64,000 nucleotides of DNA from Candidatus Zixiibacteriota bacterium (GTDB lineage: Bacteria > Zixibacteria > MSB-5A5 > GN15 > FEB-12), in the NCBI GenBank assembly GCA_022571845.1, contig JACZXB010000001.1, positions 372,001 through 436,000 of the forward strand, written 5' to 3'. Made by a program: the position numbers and the translations under genes. The notes under the pieces are model-generated. The model did no database searches. It saw only the letters and a program-made list of their open reading frames with translations, and was not told where the DNA came from. Each line of letters begins with the position of its first letter. Within the stretch, counting starts at the first letter, position 1. This document shows, piece after piece, positions 7,904 through 17,435 of this stretch.

Positions 7904-10198
7904 TTAGTAATCTGAGTGAAGCTCTTCGACTGCCGCTACAATCTTATCGACTGTAGGCAGGCAGGCTTCGTCACCATCGACACCGTAAGCAACACGGGCA
8001 TCAATAGCGGTAATCAGTTTGACAGGCGCTTCTAAGTGGAACAGACCTTTGCCTTGAGTTATGACCGAGGCAATAGTAGCTGCCGAGCCGCCGTGGAATC
8101 TCTCTTCGGTGACTACCAGAACTTTACCGCAGTCTTCAGCTGTCTTTAAAATTGCCTCTTCGTCCATTGGCTTAACAGTCCGCAAATCTATGATGCGAAT
8201 GTTTATTCCTTTTTCTCTCAAAACTTCAGAGGCTTTGCGGCACATCTGGACGGTGGCGCCAAAAGTGATAACGCCAACATCGCTGTTCTCTTCGTCATAA
8301 GTCTTGGCAACGCCAAACGGAATCAGTTTATCGATGTCCGGCAGCTCCGCTTCCATAGGCACGCCTTCCCAGTCGCGGCGGTTGTACAAGGCGACCGACT
8401 CACAGAACAAGACCGGGTCATCACAAGCCCAGGCTGTTTTGAGAAGTCCGGCGGCGTCGTAAGAATTGGAAGGAACTACAACCAGGAGTCCCGGGATATT
8501 CATCCAGGTACCCAGGTTACTTTCGGAATGCCAGAAGGCGCCGGCCCCCTGCTTATAGCCTCCGTAAGTACAGCGGATAACCATCGGCATTTTGAATTGT
8601 CCGCCCGAGCGCTGGTAAGTAGTGCAGATACGGTCTTTGAGCATCTGATAAGCCGGTGACATATAATCCAGAAACTGAATTTCCGGCATAGGCCGGCGAC
8701 CCTGATAAACATGTCCGGAGGCCCGGCTCAAGATTCCGGCTTCTTCTAAGGGCGTGTTAAAACAGCGCTCGTTGCCAAATTCTCTCTGAAGGTTTTTGGA
8801 AATCAAAAATACGCCGCCTTTGCCTTTCATATCCGAATATTTTTTATTCTCTTCGATCATGTGTGCAGAAAAATCGGCAACATCTTCACCGAACATCAGA
8901 GTATCTTCAGTCAGCAGCATCAAATCGAACAGAGTATAATTAATGGCAAAGCGCATTGTCATAGGACCGGCTTTTTCCGGAATTTCAGGAGAAGTGAAAT
9001 AGCCTTTCACGTGATATTCTTTAAATTTTTCGGCGCGGTCAACTTTGCAGGCGTCACGGAATTTCTTCCAGGTCGCCTGACAGTCGTCGAAGTTGTAACT
9101 GTAAACAAAGCTTTCAATAAACTCGGCCGTCTTGGGTTTATATCCCTCAACTGCTTTTTGGGACTCAGCCGTGACTTCCTTATCAAGTTCATCCCATATT
9201 TCGCCAATTTCTTTCGGCGTAATCACGCCATCCTCGATGAACATATTGCAGGTCTTCAGCAGAGAATCGTTGTAGGTATGCCAGTCCTGCTCGACCGGGT
9301 CCATGTAGAACGACTGGTCATCGGAGCCGGAATGCGAACCCTCGCGGGTAGTGCGGATATCCATAAACACCGGACCATTGCCTGAGCGGGTATAATCTAT
9401 CGCTTCGGCGAATTTGACCAGACATTCTTTGATATCGGTGCCATCACATTTCATAATTTTAAGACCATATTTGGTAAGACCCTGGTGCGGTGCGCAAATG
9501 TCGCCTTCGGGAAATTGCTCGTCGACCGCCACAGATATCGCCCAGCCACAATTGTAAACTGCAAATATGCAGGCCGTCTTGTAGAAAGTTGCATAGAATA
9601 CAGCTTTTCCAAATTCCATTTCCGAGGTAGCACCTTCACCGATACACATCAGTGAAACGGCATCTCTGGGAAATCTTCCGCCCGGGTGATGCGACTGCTC
9701 TGAAACGGTCACAGGGTGCTTGATAGCCTCGGCTACACCTGCTGTATCGAGCGCATGCCCGCCGGTCGGAGAGGACTGAGGAATTATGGCATATTCCTGA
9801 TAGGCCGGGTGCGAGGGAATCTGCAAGCCTCTGTTAGGAGAACGGGGATCGCCGATTGCTTCCAGCATTTTCCATTCCAATGGCACGCCGCGATGAACAT
9901 CAAAAGCCTTGTTACGATAGTATCCAAAAAACGGGTCATCTTTGCGCAGATATTCAGCAAAAACAATATCGCACATTTCCTTACCGCCACAGCCGATAAA
10001 AAAACGGTTGTAACCTTTACGCAAAAGCAGCTTTTCTTCGCGCTCCATACGGCGCGCCATCAGCATTGAGCGCAGCATCGCCCTAAGCTCTGTAGGGGTT
10101 TTTCCAGAATATTCGCTTAATGGCTCGTTAGCTTTAACCTTTTTAGTAGTTTTTCCGTTGTAATTTTTGACTTTGTCTATTAACGCCAGAACCTCCAA
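7904..10198 (-). CDS. Fused E1 alpha/beta subunit of a 2-oxoacid dehydrogenase (thiamine diphosphate-dependent)
   Basis: The 764 residues join an E1-alpha half (about 35-370, with thiamine-binding GEGATSEMEF near 187) and an E1-beta half (about 420-760, with FGEDVADF and PLEEAGILSRASG). It decarboxylates pyruvate or a branched-chain 2-oxoacid and passes the acyl group to a lipoyl E2 that is not in the window. The start is TTG at 10196-10198, with a strong AAGGAGG a few bases upstream. In the thiamine motif the usual Asp and second Asn are replaced: GEG instead of GDG, and YNCGWAIS where relatives have ENN or EDN. Substrate is not assignable; pyruvate or 2-oxoisovalerate are likeliest. Confidence 0.88.
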   Translation of the reverse strand: MEVLALIDKVKNYNGKTTKKVKANEPLSEYSGKTPTELRAMLRSMLMARRMEREEKLLLRKGYNRFFIGCGGKEMCDIVFAEYLRKDDPFFGYYRNKAFDVHRGVPLEWKMLEAIGDPRSPNRGLQIPSHPAYQEYAIIPQSSPTGGHALDTAGVAEAIKHPVTVSEQSHHPGGRFPRDAVSLMCIGEGATSEMEFGKAVFYATFYKTACIFAVYNCGWAISVAVDEQFPEGDICAPHQGLTKYGLKIMKCDGTDIKECLVKFAEAIDYTRSGNGPVFMDIRTTREGSHSGSDDQSFYMDPVEQDWHTYNDSLLKTCNMFIEDGVITPKEIGEIWDELDKEVTAESQKAVEGYKPKTAEFIESFVYSYNFDDCQATWKKFRDACKVDRAEKFKEYHVKGYFTSPEIPEKAGPMTMRFAINYTLFDLMLLTEDTLMFGEDVADFSAHMIEENKKYSDMKGKGGVFLISKNLQREFGNERCFNTPLEEAGILSRASGHVYQGRRPMPEIQFLDYMSPAYQMLKDRICTTYQRSGGQFKMPMVIRCTYGGYKQGAGAFWHSESNLGTWMNIPGLLVVVPSNSYDAAGLLKTAWACDDPVLFCESVALYNRRDWEGVPMEAELPDIDKLIPFGVAKTYDEENSDVGVITFGATVQMCRKASEVLREKGINIRIIDLRTVKPMDEEAILKTAEDCGKVLVVTEERFHGGSAATIASVITQGKGLFHLEAPVKLITAIDARVAYGVDGDEACLPTVDKIVAAVEELHSDY

Positions 10199-10467
10199 GA
10201 CAGGTCCTCCTTAATTTTTTCGAAACGGCTGTTTATCTTCTTAATTGGCAGTTTTAACAAGTAAAACGCCAGACCATTCAAAATACTCCGGCCAAAATAT
10301 ACAATTTCTGCCAAAAGGCAATGTTATTCTGTTAAGATATCGGCATTTGCGTAGTTTTTCAAGACTCGCCGCAATTTGGAGCCATAACTGGCGACTTAGG
10401 GCTTGTCCGGCCTGCTATTTTACGTAAATTCTCTATTCAATGACTTAGCCATAAAGGATTTTTCTGC
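10199..10467. other. Divergent intergenic region between E1 dehydrogenase and S9 peptidase
   Basis: The 269 bases hold the ribosome site of the minus-strand E1 gene (CCTCCTT at about 10204-10211 as read on the plus strand) and AAAGGA before the peptidase ATG. The promoters of both genes must lie here, but no strong consensus boxes stand out. No reading frame or RNA fold was recognised. Confidence 0.5.
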
Positions 10468-12486
10468 ATGAATAAGCCGAATAAAAGAGCGTCAAAAAAG
10501 AAAAGTATAACAGCCGAGGATTTGTACCGCCTGAGAGTGCCCACCTCGGTTTCGATATCCCCTGATGAAAAACAGGTCGCTTACACTGTCGAGCGCATGG
10601 ATGAAAAAGAGAAAAAGTACTTCGCCAATATCTATCTGCTAAATATCGCTTCCCAAAAAATCAGCCAATTTACCTTTGGCGACCACAGCGACAGCCAGAC
10701 GGTCTGGTCTCCCGATGGCTCCCGAATCGCTTTTGTCTCTACCCGCAACGAAAAGACAGGAATCTACCTGATGCCGACCTCGGGCGGCGCCGAAAAAAAG
10801 ATAATAGAACTCGATGGCGCAATCTCACGGTTACAGTGGACGCCAGACGGCCGGACGCTGGTCTTTGCCATGCGCTATAATAACTCTCATTATGTCAGAG
10901 ACGAAAAGGAGAAAAAGAAAGCTCCGCTCTATCGTCATATTACCAAGCTGTTGTACCGGATGGACAGCGAAGGCTACCTCCCCAAAGATGTCTTTCACAT
11001 TTTCACACTTGATACCGAATCAGCTAAACTTCATCAGATAACCAACGGCAAGACCGATGAATACTGGCCGACTGTCTCTCCCGATGGCAGACAAATCGCT
11101 TATGTCTCCAACCGAGCGAAGAATCCGTATTATAATTATTTGCGCCACGACTTGTTTATCCGGCCGATCAAAGGCGGCAAAGAGAAAAAGATTGCAACTC
11201 CGGCCGGTCCGATTTCCGCCCCAAAATTTTCTCCCGACGGCAAAAGCATCGCCTATATTGGTCATGACAACCCCGACGATGCCTGGAGCATAACTAACGA
11301 GCATATCTGGCTAATATCTTTAAGCGGCAAGCAGAAGACCAAAGACCTGCTCAAAGGTTTTGACCGCATGGCCTTTGACCAGTCGATTACCGATTCTTCT
11401 GACGTTCACGAAACGGCAGTGTTGTTCTGGTCAGGCGATTCCAAACGGATTTACTTTTTGTCATCCGACAGTGGCAACACCAATCTGTTTTACGTCCCCA
11501 AATCAGGCGGTAAACCGACCCGGGTTTTCAGAGGCAAGTGCCATCTCAAAGGCCTGTCATTAAACGGCAAAGGCAGCGTAGCTGCCTTAGTCTATGCTGA
11601 TATAAACAACCCCGGCGACATTATGACCTGCCCGGCCTCATACGCAGGCGAGAAAAAAACGGTCAAGCATACTGACTTAAACAAATGGCTGCGCAGTGAA
11701 GTTCAGCTTGGCAAGACGACTGATGTTATGTTTAAATCTTTCGATGGTACTGAACTTCAGGGCTGGCTCCTGCGGCCGCCGAAATTTAGTCCAAACAAAA
11801 AGTATCCTGCAATTTTACAAATTCACGGCGGACCGCGGGTGCAGTATGCGCATACTTTCTTTCACGAAATGCAGTATCTGGCAGCCAGGGGTTTTGTGGT
11901 TTTCTACACCAATCCGCGCGGCGGGGCCGGACGGGGCGAAACCTGGGCTGAGTCAATTTGCGGCGGCTGGGGTGATCTGGATTACAAAGACTGTCTGGCC
12001 GCAGCCGACTATATGGAGAATCAAAAATTTATAAATTCTAAAAAAATCGGCGTTACGGGAGGTTCCTATGGCGGTTTTATGACCAACTGGATTATCGGCC
12101 ACACTAACAGATTTAAAGCTGCTGTGACCCAGCGCTCGATTTGTGATTTGAACTCGTTTATCGGCTCCTCGGATATCGGTTACGACATTGAACGGGAGTT
12201 TGATGGCTTCCCCTGGACCAACCCCGAAAACTACGAAAATCGTTCGCCCAAAACTTATTTCAAAAAAGTGAAAACGCCGGTCTTAATTATCCACAGCGAA
12301 CAGGATTTGCGCTGTCCTATCGAACAGGCGCATCAGATGTATGTCATGCTAAAACTCTTGAAAAAGAAAGTCGAACTGGTTATATTCCCCGAAGAACCGC
12401 ACGGCCTCTCGCGCCACGGCCGCCCCGACCGCCGCATCGCCCGCCTCGGCTGGATCGCCAAATGGTTTGATAAGTATATGAAGTAG
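10468..12486 (+). CDS. S9-family prolyl oligopeptidase-like serine peptidase
   Basis: The 672 residues form an N-terminal beta-propeller (about 20-400, with repeated SPDG/SPDGR WD40-like PD40 blades) and a C-terminal alpha/beta-hydrolase peptidase domain (about 410-672). The catalytic Ser is in GGSYGGFM (near 532), the acid residue in HSEQDLRCP (near 612), and the His in EEPHGLSRHG (near 644). No signal peptide is seen; the start MNKPNKRASKKK is basic, so it is probably cytoplasmic and cleaves short peptides, like acylaminoacyl-peptidase or dipeptidyl-peptidase relatives. ATG at 10468 has AAAGGA upstream. Confidence 0.93.
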   Translation: MNKPNKRASKKKSITAEDLYRLRVPTSVSISPDEKQVAYTVERMDEKEKKYFANIYLLNIASQKISQFTFGDHSDSQTVWSPDGSRIAFVSTRNEKTGIYLMPTSGGAEKKIIELDGAISRLQWTPDGRTLVFAMRYNNSHYVRDEKEKKKAPLYRHITKLLYRMDSEGYLPKDVFHIFTLDTESAKLHQITNGKTDEYWPTVSPDGRQIAYVSNRAKNPYYNYLRHDLFIRPIKGGKEKKIATPAGPISAPKFSPDGKSIAYIGHDNPDDAWSITNEHIWLISLSGKQKTKDLLKGFDRMAFDQSITDSSDVHETAVLFWSGDSKRIYFLSSDSGNTNLFYVPKSGGKPTRVFRGKCHLKGLSLNGKGSVAALVYADINNPGDIMTCPASYAGEKKTVKHTDLNKWLRSEVQLGKTTDVMFKSFDGTELQGWLLRPPKFSPNKKYPAILQIHGGPRVQYAHTFFHEMQYLAARGFVVFYTNPRGGAGRGETWAESICGGWGDLDYKDCLAAADYMENQKFINSKKIGVTGGSYGGFMTNWIIGHTNRFKAAVTQRSICDLNSFIGSSDIGYDIEREFDGFPWTNPENYENRSPKTYFKKVKTPVLIIHSEQDLRCPIEQAHQMYVMLKLLKKKVELVIFPEEPHGLSRHGRPDRRIARLGWIAKWFDKYMK

Positions 12487-12520
12487 AAGAATTCGTATTT
12501 GTAAGAGAATATTCACTCAA

Positions 12521-14332
12521 ATGAAAAATAGAGAGCAAAAGACTGAATCCAAGAATCAGACTAAGCCTCCTGACGATTGGTGGCCACTTCCCCTACAACA
12601 TCTTAAGTCCTATTCTGCGCAAACAGGAAATTATACGGTCGTAGCAGAGATCACAAGACCTCAGGCTGGTAAAAGTTATCGCCATACTTACACTGCGTTC
12701 GTACACAAAACAGATATCGATACTATCTTGTCACATATCGGATGTATTGGACACGAAGTCAATACCTCAGGCCCGAGACCTTCAGGCCCACCCTTCGAAC
12801 CGCGATTTTGGGTTGACACGCTCGGAGTAACCGAAGACAATCTTGAACCTTTCGTAATATCTTGGAATGAAGGAGAAGGTAGGATTCTACTACCTGATGC
12901 TGGATTCTTAATGACTTACGGATTAGTACCAAATGTTACAAGAAAGCCAAGTCAATGGGACATGCACTGGAATGACATGTCATTCCCAAATTATGATGTT
13001 GTACTTTGTAAAATTAATTCTAGAGACTATTTTGGCGAAGTTAAAGAAGCTCGGATAAATGTATTAACAGATTACTTACAAGATTATGTAACTTTGAGAA
13101 ACATGTGCTTAATTCAGGTATATTACGAGCAAAATGTTGGTTATGGAGCCGAAGCAGACTATAAACTATTGAACGACCAAGGTTATGCTGAATTTGAGCT
13201 TCCGAGACGAAAATTAGTTCTTAAAAGAGACGAAATGAATCACGAACTAATATTTTGCATGACTTGGGGATTTCGTTTGATTGCTGAGCCAGGGATTCTT
13301 CCGGTAACAGATGGATATAGAGATTATGGTGAATTAATTTGGCCGGGTATTGAGAAGCCAGTTACAGAAAACTACTTTGGACCACGACCGATGCCGTTTG
13401 TTTATGTGAAAGATTCCGTACTGGGTGAATATGAGAAACACGCGAATGACTACGATATTTCTCCAGAGAGTGGCGGAGTTGCTTTTCGCGGTAAGTGGTC
13501 GGTTTCCTATAGTCATCGTGTAGGTAGAGATCTTATTATGGTAGAAGTGGCAAAATTGTACGAAGGCACTCCACCATACGTTGTTAAACATTGGCACAAT
13601 TATGCAACAGAAAAGCCAACAGAATCGCCAGAAGATTTGAGAAGTACGAATAACATCGCAAAGAGAGCTAAGTGGATAGTTGATTCTTTGCTGTCTTTAG
13701 GTGAAACATTGGCAGAAGTCGCTCACACACTTATTGGTATCAACGTAAACGGTACAGACTTCATTGGCCTTGATCGCAGTGAAGTGAATTACAATGGTTG
13801 GTGGAACAATCCAATAGTAAAACCTATCTCTTTCCACATTCCCGAGAGTATCGGAGAATCAGAATTTCTCTCACGATGTTCTGACCTATCAAAGCTAATT
13901 ATCGAAGGGCTTGATGAAAAGGAACTGCGTAAATTACTGGTTGGACTGCAAGTTAAATCATCGGATATAAGAAATTTGGGTAACTTAAAATTATTTGAAT
14001 TCATCGTTTATTTTGCAAGAATAGTAAATGAAACTGGATTAGATCCACAACGTGATCAGATAGAAATATGGAAACGTGTGGCAAAGTGTAGAAAAGCAGA
14101 ACCTAAACCAGAAGAATTATCTAATGAGGTTTCTTTGTTGTTCATTCTTAGTGAACTTCGAAATGTCTCTGACCACCGCAACGAGGACATCAAAAAATTG
14201 TATAAAATAGCAGATATCGACGAAAATTCTGTAAAGGGAAAAATGGGATTAGCTTTGGATGCACTATACGATTCATTGGCTGAAACAATTGAGACAGTTG
14301 ACGAAGTTATCTCACGCGCATTTCTAGAATAG
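12521..14332 (+). CDS. Orphan protein with a C-terminal HEPN-like motif, possible defence or RNase protein
   Basis: I do not recognise the family. The 603 residues have a long beta-rich N-terminal part (about 1-360; rich in Trp, Tyr and Pro) and a helical C-terminus (about 370-603). Near the end, LSELRNVSDHRN contains Arg547-Asn548 and His552, the Rx4H arrangement (R followed by a polar residue) of HEPN ribonucleases, followed by a helix like those closing HEPN bundles. Base composition is visibly more AT-rich than the adjacent peptidase gene, codon use is different, and repeat DNA follows. This suggests recent acquisition. No signal peptide is present, so it is cytosolic. HEPN assignment rests on one motif and helix context only. 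Confidence 0.8.
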   Translation: MKNREQKTESKNQTKPPDDWWPLPLQHLKSYSAQTGNYTVVAEITRPQAGKSYRHTYTAFVHKTDIDTILSHIGCIGHEVNTSGPRPSGPPFEPRFWVDTLGVTEDNLEPFVISWNEGEGRILLPDAGFLMTYGLVPNVTRKPSQWDMHWNDMSFPNYDVVLCKINSRDYFGEVKEARINVLTDYLQDYVTLRNMCLIQVYYEQNVGYGAEADYKLLNDQGYAEFELPRRKLVLKRDEMNHELIFCMTWGFRLIAEPGILPVTDGYRDYGELIWPGIEKPVTENYFGPRPMPFVYVKDSVLGEYEKHANDYDISPESGGVAFRGKWSVSYSHRVGRDLIMVEVAKLYEGTPPYVVKHWHNYATEKPTESPEDLRSTNNIAKRAKWIVDSLLSLGETLAEVAHTLIGINVNGTDFIGLDRSEVNYNGWWNNPIVKPISFHIPESIGESEFLSRCSDLSKLIIEGLDEKELRKLLVGLQVKSSDIRNLGNLKLFEFIVYFARIVNETGLDPQRDQIEIWKRVAKCRKAEPKPEELSNEVSLLFILSELRNVSDHRNEDIKKLYKIADIDENSVKGKMGLALDALYDSLAETIETVDEVISRAFLE

Positions 14333-14349
14333 CTCAGTTTTCACTCCCT

Positions 14350-14479
14350 ACAAATTCCCTCCCCAATCACCACAGAATAACAGACCAGACCGTTAAAGAA
14401 AAGGCTTTTCCTGTCGCAACTATTTCATTCGAGGGAAAGACCAAAAAAAAAGATGTTAAAATATAACAAAACGAACCCA
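14350..14479 (+). repeat. Degenerate dispersed intergenic repeat, copy 1
   Basis: Shares ACAAATTC..TCCC.AATCAC at its left end and AAAATATnACAAAACGAACCCA at its right end with 54788-54928. The middle is diverged and spacing differs by about ten bases. It contains no reading frame. Function unknown. Confidence 0.55.
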
Positions 14480-14523
14480 ATTTACCCCTGTTTTTAACGA
14501 GCTATGGACAGTTTTAAGAAAAA

Positions 14524-14592
14524 GATGGGTTCCTGCCTACCCCGAGGCTACCTCGGGACTAAAGCGCAGGAAAGACAAGTGCGCAGGAATGA
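14524..14592 (+). repeat. Palindromic interspersed repeat of the GATGGGTTCC...GGAATGAC type
   Basis: The block runs GATGGGTTCCTGCCT, then a perfect hairpin CCCGAGG-CTA-CCTCGGG, then GGGACTAAAGC..GGAAAGAC and GCGCAGGAATGAC. A related unit is at 55043-55090. Such GGATTCC...GGAATGAC palindromes are scattered through many bacterial chromosomes. It may also act as a transcript end for the upstream orphan gene. Confidence 0.65.
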
Positions 14593-14606
14593 CTTGTTCG
14601 TGAGGG

Positions 14607-15038
14607 TTACTTAAATATGCTGCGTTCGTCGGTCTGAGATTCGGCTGTGAAGCCTTTTTCTTTCAGATATTTTTCGGCCTCCTTACGAGTGCGGAAAGTC
14701 TTGGTGATATTTCTGGCTTTACCCCGGCTGACCATGCGCATCAGCTGGCCGAAAGTAATAGGGTTGTCTATGATATAAACTGAATGGACCATATTATTGT
14801 CAATGCACCATTGCAGAAGTTCGCCGATTACTTCAATAACTTCATCCGAAGCGGTCTTCCAGTTGGACAAATCAACCAGACGAGCCCAGGGTTTGCCAAT
14901 GAGAACTTTTACTTCTTCTTTGAAGTGCTCGGAGTATTCGCGGGCGGTTTCCTGGCGCCAGACGCCGTAAATTTTGACGCTGGCTATCGAGTTTTTACTG
15001 TCGATATCTATATTAAACTGAAAGTGCCAATCTGACAT
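14607..15038 (-). CDS. STAS/SpoIIAA-like small cytosolic protein
   Basis: The 143-residue soluble protein shows the alternating strand-helix pattern of SpoIIAA-like/STAS domains: an opening strand VKIYGVW, a central WARLVDLSNWKTASDEVIEVI and later VYIIDNPITFGQLMRMVS, then a charged C-terminus. Such proteins bind regulatory partners or ligands. No phosphorylatable Ser of anti-anti-sigma factors is obvious, so a sigma-factor role is not supported. It stands alone between repeat DNA and the B12 receptor. The 188 bases between its start and the receptor stop hold no recognisable feature. Confidence 0.7.
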   Translation of the reverse strand: MSDWHFQFNIDIDSKNSIASVKIYGVWRQETAREYSEHFKEEVKVLIGKPWARLVDLSNWKTASDEVIEVIGELLQWCIDNNMVHSVYIIDNPITFGQLMRMVSRGKARNITKTFRTRKEAEKYLKEKGFTAESQTDERSIFK

Positions 15039-15226
15039 TTTTATCTTTCTAAATTGAATAAATGTTGAAAAAATTATCTACAGAAGATTCAACGTTAATA
15101 TACTCAAAATGTTTAATCCGTCAAGTAAAAAGTTACAGAATTCACAAACTCAGGGCTGGTTTCTGAGGGAAAATGGGGCAAATCCTGCATATTTACCCCT
15201 ATATTCTGCTTTTTCGCGCTTGCTGC

Positions 15227-17179
15227 CTACATTGAAACCCTGACCCCAAAATAGGCCGAAAGAGGGATGTTGCCGTATGTAAAAACTTCCTGATAATCTT
15301 CATCGAATAGATTATCAATCCGACCGGTCAACTGCAGATTTCGGCTGAGAACGTACGACGCTGCCAGGTTCACGACCGTATAGCTTTCCAGAGTTACACG
15401 CACCGCTGCGAACGGTGGTAATGGTGGTTTTGGATTGAAATTCAAGTCATCGCGCTCACCCACATGTCTCGCTGTCATATTCAGAGTGAGGCTTTGATTA
15501 GGCTGGTAGCTGGTAACTAAGACAAGTTTTCGTGCCGGTCGCCTGATTAGTTCTTGCCCGGTTGTCTTGTCTTCACTCCTGGTATAGCTGTAATCTATCC
15601 GGGAGCGAAACTGATCTGACCTAAATTCAAGCGCTGCCTCAAGGCCATGCGAGAAGGCCTCGGCCACGTTTTCGATTCTTTGGCTCGAATCTACAAATTG
15701 GATCAAATCTTCAAAATCGTTGTCGAAGTAAGTAATAGAAAATGTAAGAAGCTCTGCTGCAAGTTCGTGCTCTGCTCCAATCTCCCAGCTTCGACTTTTT
15801 TCGGGCAAGAGGTCGGGGTTTCCAATAAACGGACTGGGGTGGTATAGCTGAAATATCGACGGCGCTTTGTAGCCGGTGCCGATAACGCCGCGAATTCGGG
15901 CGTTGACACTTTCAAACAAATAGGCAGCTGTTACTCTGTAAGTACCAGTAATACCAAATTGTTTGTGTTCATCAAAACGTCCGCCGGCAGTTATAAACAA
16001 CCTCTCACCAATTTGAGTTTGGTCAAAAACATAGAGGCCCCTGCTCCAGGCATGTTTGCCGTCTATGCGGTCTGTGTAATCTCCGAAGGAGCTTCGGAAA
16101 AAGAGGTCGCTTGAAAACTCCGCGCGCTCAGATTCGATTCCTATGGTAAGAGCGTTTCGTCTGTCTATTTGAAGGGAACCCTGCCAGCTAATTGCGATTC
16201 GTTCACCGCTTGTAAATGTAGACTGCGAATCGCTGGGATGGTCAACGTCATAGGTATCAAAAGTATTCCTTTCGATGTCAGTAACAGCCAGATTGAGCTG
16301 TTGGCGCCAGGATGAATTCGGAGGTTGATGTATCAGGCGAGCGCCGTACTGGAGCTCTCTTTGGTCAGTGACATAGTTGGGATCATCGAGTGGGCGTAAC
16401 GTTTTGTCTATTTCTAATTCGGAATCAGTATAGCGGCCGGTCAGTCTGAGATTTAGCGATTCGCTTAAGTGAAAATCCAGCCGGGAAGATAGCTGGCTGT
16501 TTTTATAGCCATCTTTTTCTGAGGCACCTTCGTCTTTGTCGGCGGCAGAAATACCGTCGGTATCAAGAAACGTTGCCGAAAGTGAGTAACTAAGTTTCTT
16601 GTGCGAGCCGATTAAGCCGGTTCTGAAATTGAGGCTGTTAAATGAACCGGTTTCTGATGAAAAACTCAGCTCTCTATTTGCACTTCCTGTTTTAGTGAAA
16701 AGCTGAACAACTCCGCCGATTGCTTCCGGGCCATACAGCACACTCTGCGGACCTCGCAGAATTTCAATTCGTGAAATATTTTCGGTTCTTAAGTTTGATA
16801 AATCTGCGGCGTTGTTGGGTGAGCTGGGGTCGTTTAATGATATGCCGTCAAGCAAAACCAGGGTATGGTGGGCGTTGGCGCCTCTCAAAAAAAGCGAGGT
16901 AAGCGTTCCGGCTCCGCCGGACTGGACGACATCAAGTCCGGGCACATTGCGCAATATATCGGTGATCATAACCGCCTGGCTGTTTTCAATCTCGGCTCTG
17001 GTGATTACCGTGACAGAGCTGCCTATCTGGCGCAGCGGCGTGGCTGTGCGGTTGGCTGTGACAACGATTGAGTCGTTTAGTTCTCTGGGGTTTTCTTCAG
17101 TGCCGCTTGGTTCTTGAGCATGGATTCCCGTCGCTTCCACGAGCAAAAGAGCGGCCATGAACAGCAAAAAGCGCTTCAT
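15227..17179 (-). CDS. btuB: TonB-dependent outer-membrane receptor, BtuB-like cobalamin importer
   Basis: The 650 residues comprise a signal peptide (about 1-21), a TonB-box-like DSIVVTANRT, a plug domain (about 40-165, LRGANAHHTLVLLDGISLND) and a 22-strand-type barrel with the classic C-terminal LTGRIDNLFDEDYQEVFTY ending in an aromatic-rich strand and terminal Met. A cobalamin riboswitch lies directly upstream, which assigns the substrate as B12 or a corrinoid much more strongly than the protein alone. ATG at 17177-17179 has AAAGGGA as ribosome site. The ABC partner BtuCDF is not in the window. Confidence 0.93.
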   Translation of the reverse strand: MKRFLLFMAALLLVEATGIHAQEPSGTEENPRELNDSIVVTANRTATPLRQIGSSVTVITRAEIENSQAVMITDILRNVPGLDVVQSGGAGTLTSLFLRGANAHHTLVLLDGISLNDPSSPNNAADLSNLRTENISRIEILRGPQSVLYGPEAIGGVVQLFTKTGSANRELSFSSETGSFNSLNFRTGLIGSHKKLSYSLSATFLDTDGISAADKDEGASEKDGYKNSQLSSRLDFHLSESLNLRLTGRYTDSELEIDKTLRPLDDPNYVTDQRELQYGARLIHQPPNSSWRQQLNLAVTDIERNTFDTYDVDHPSDSQSTFTSGERIAISWQGSLQIDRRNALTIGIESERAEFSSDLFFRSSFGDYTDRIDGKHAWSRGLYVFDQTQIGERLFITAGGRFDEHKQFGITGTYRVTAAYLFESVNARIRGVIGTGYKAPSIFQLYHPSPFIGNPDLLPEKSRSWEIGAEHELAAELLTFSITYFDNDFEDLIQFVDSSQRIENVAEAFSHGLEAALEFRSDQFRSRIDYSYTRSEDKTTGQELIRRPARKLVLVTSYQPNQSLTLNMTARHVGERDDLNFNPKPPLPPFAAVRVTLESYTVVNLAASYVLSRNLQLTGRIDNLFDEDYQEVFTYGNIPLSAYFGVRVSM

Positions 17180-17199
17180 GGTGTCCCTTTCTAAAGACC

Positions 17200-17425
17200 T
17201 GCCACCAGCGCGGGTTTCCTGATAACGACCCGCGTCGTTTTCGGTCTTAGATTGATTTGGTTACGGCAGGTTTCCTGGCTCCGGCGTCAAACCTCTCAAA
17301 GCGCCTTCCCGGTCAATTTTACCGGTGGCTTGATTTGCCTCAAAAGTAGCCGTTACAGTAGCGGGGCTGCGACGGTTTCACACCGTCTTCCCTTTTACTC
17401 CCGCATTAGGCGGGACACCGCAACG
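17200..17425 (-). promoter_or_regulatory. Cobalamin (B12) riboswitch controlling btuB
   Basis: Read on the minus strand, the element shows GGGAAGACGGTGTGAAACCG and CGCAGCCCCGCTACTGTAA near 17345-17395, then GCCGGAGCCAGGAAACCTGCC (the B12 box, 17265-17285). These are the conserved core blocks of the adenosylcobalamin riboswitch. Downstream, CGCGGGT (17209-17215) can pair with ACCCGCG (17228-17234) in a hairpin about 20 bases before the ribosome site. There is no T run after it, so translational control is more likely than termination. Binding of B12 should lower btuB expression. Confidence 0.93.
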
Positions 17426-17435
17426 ATTTGAATTA

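Noticed and set aside
8861-9385. 174-codon plus-strand frame inside the E1 dehydrogenase gene
   Set aside because: It lies antisense to a clear enzyme and shows no recognisable domain.
14333-14606. Transfer RNA or mobile element remnant next to the orphan gene
   Set aside because: No cloverleaf, transposase or terminal inverted repeats were seen; only dispersed repeats.
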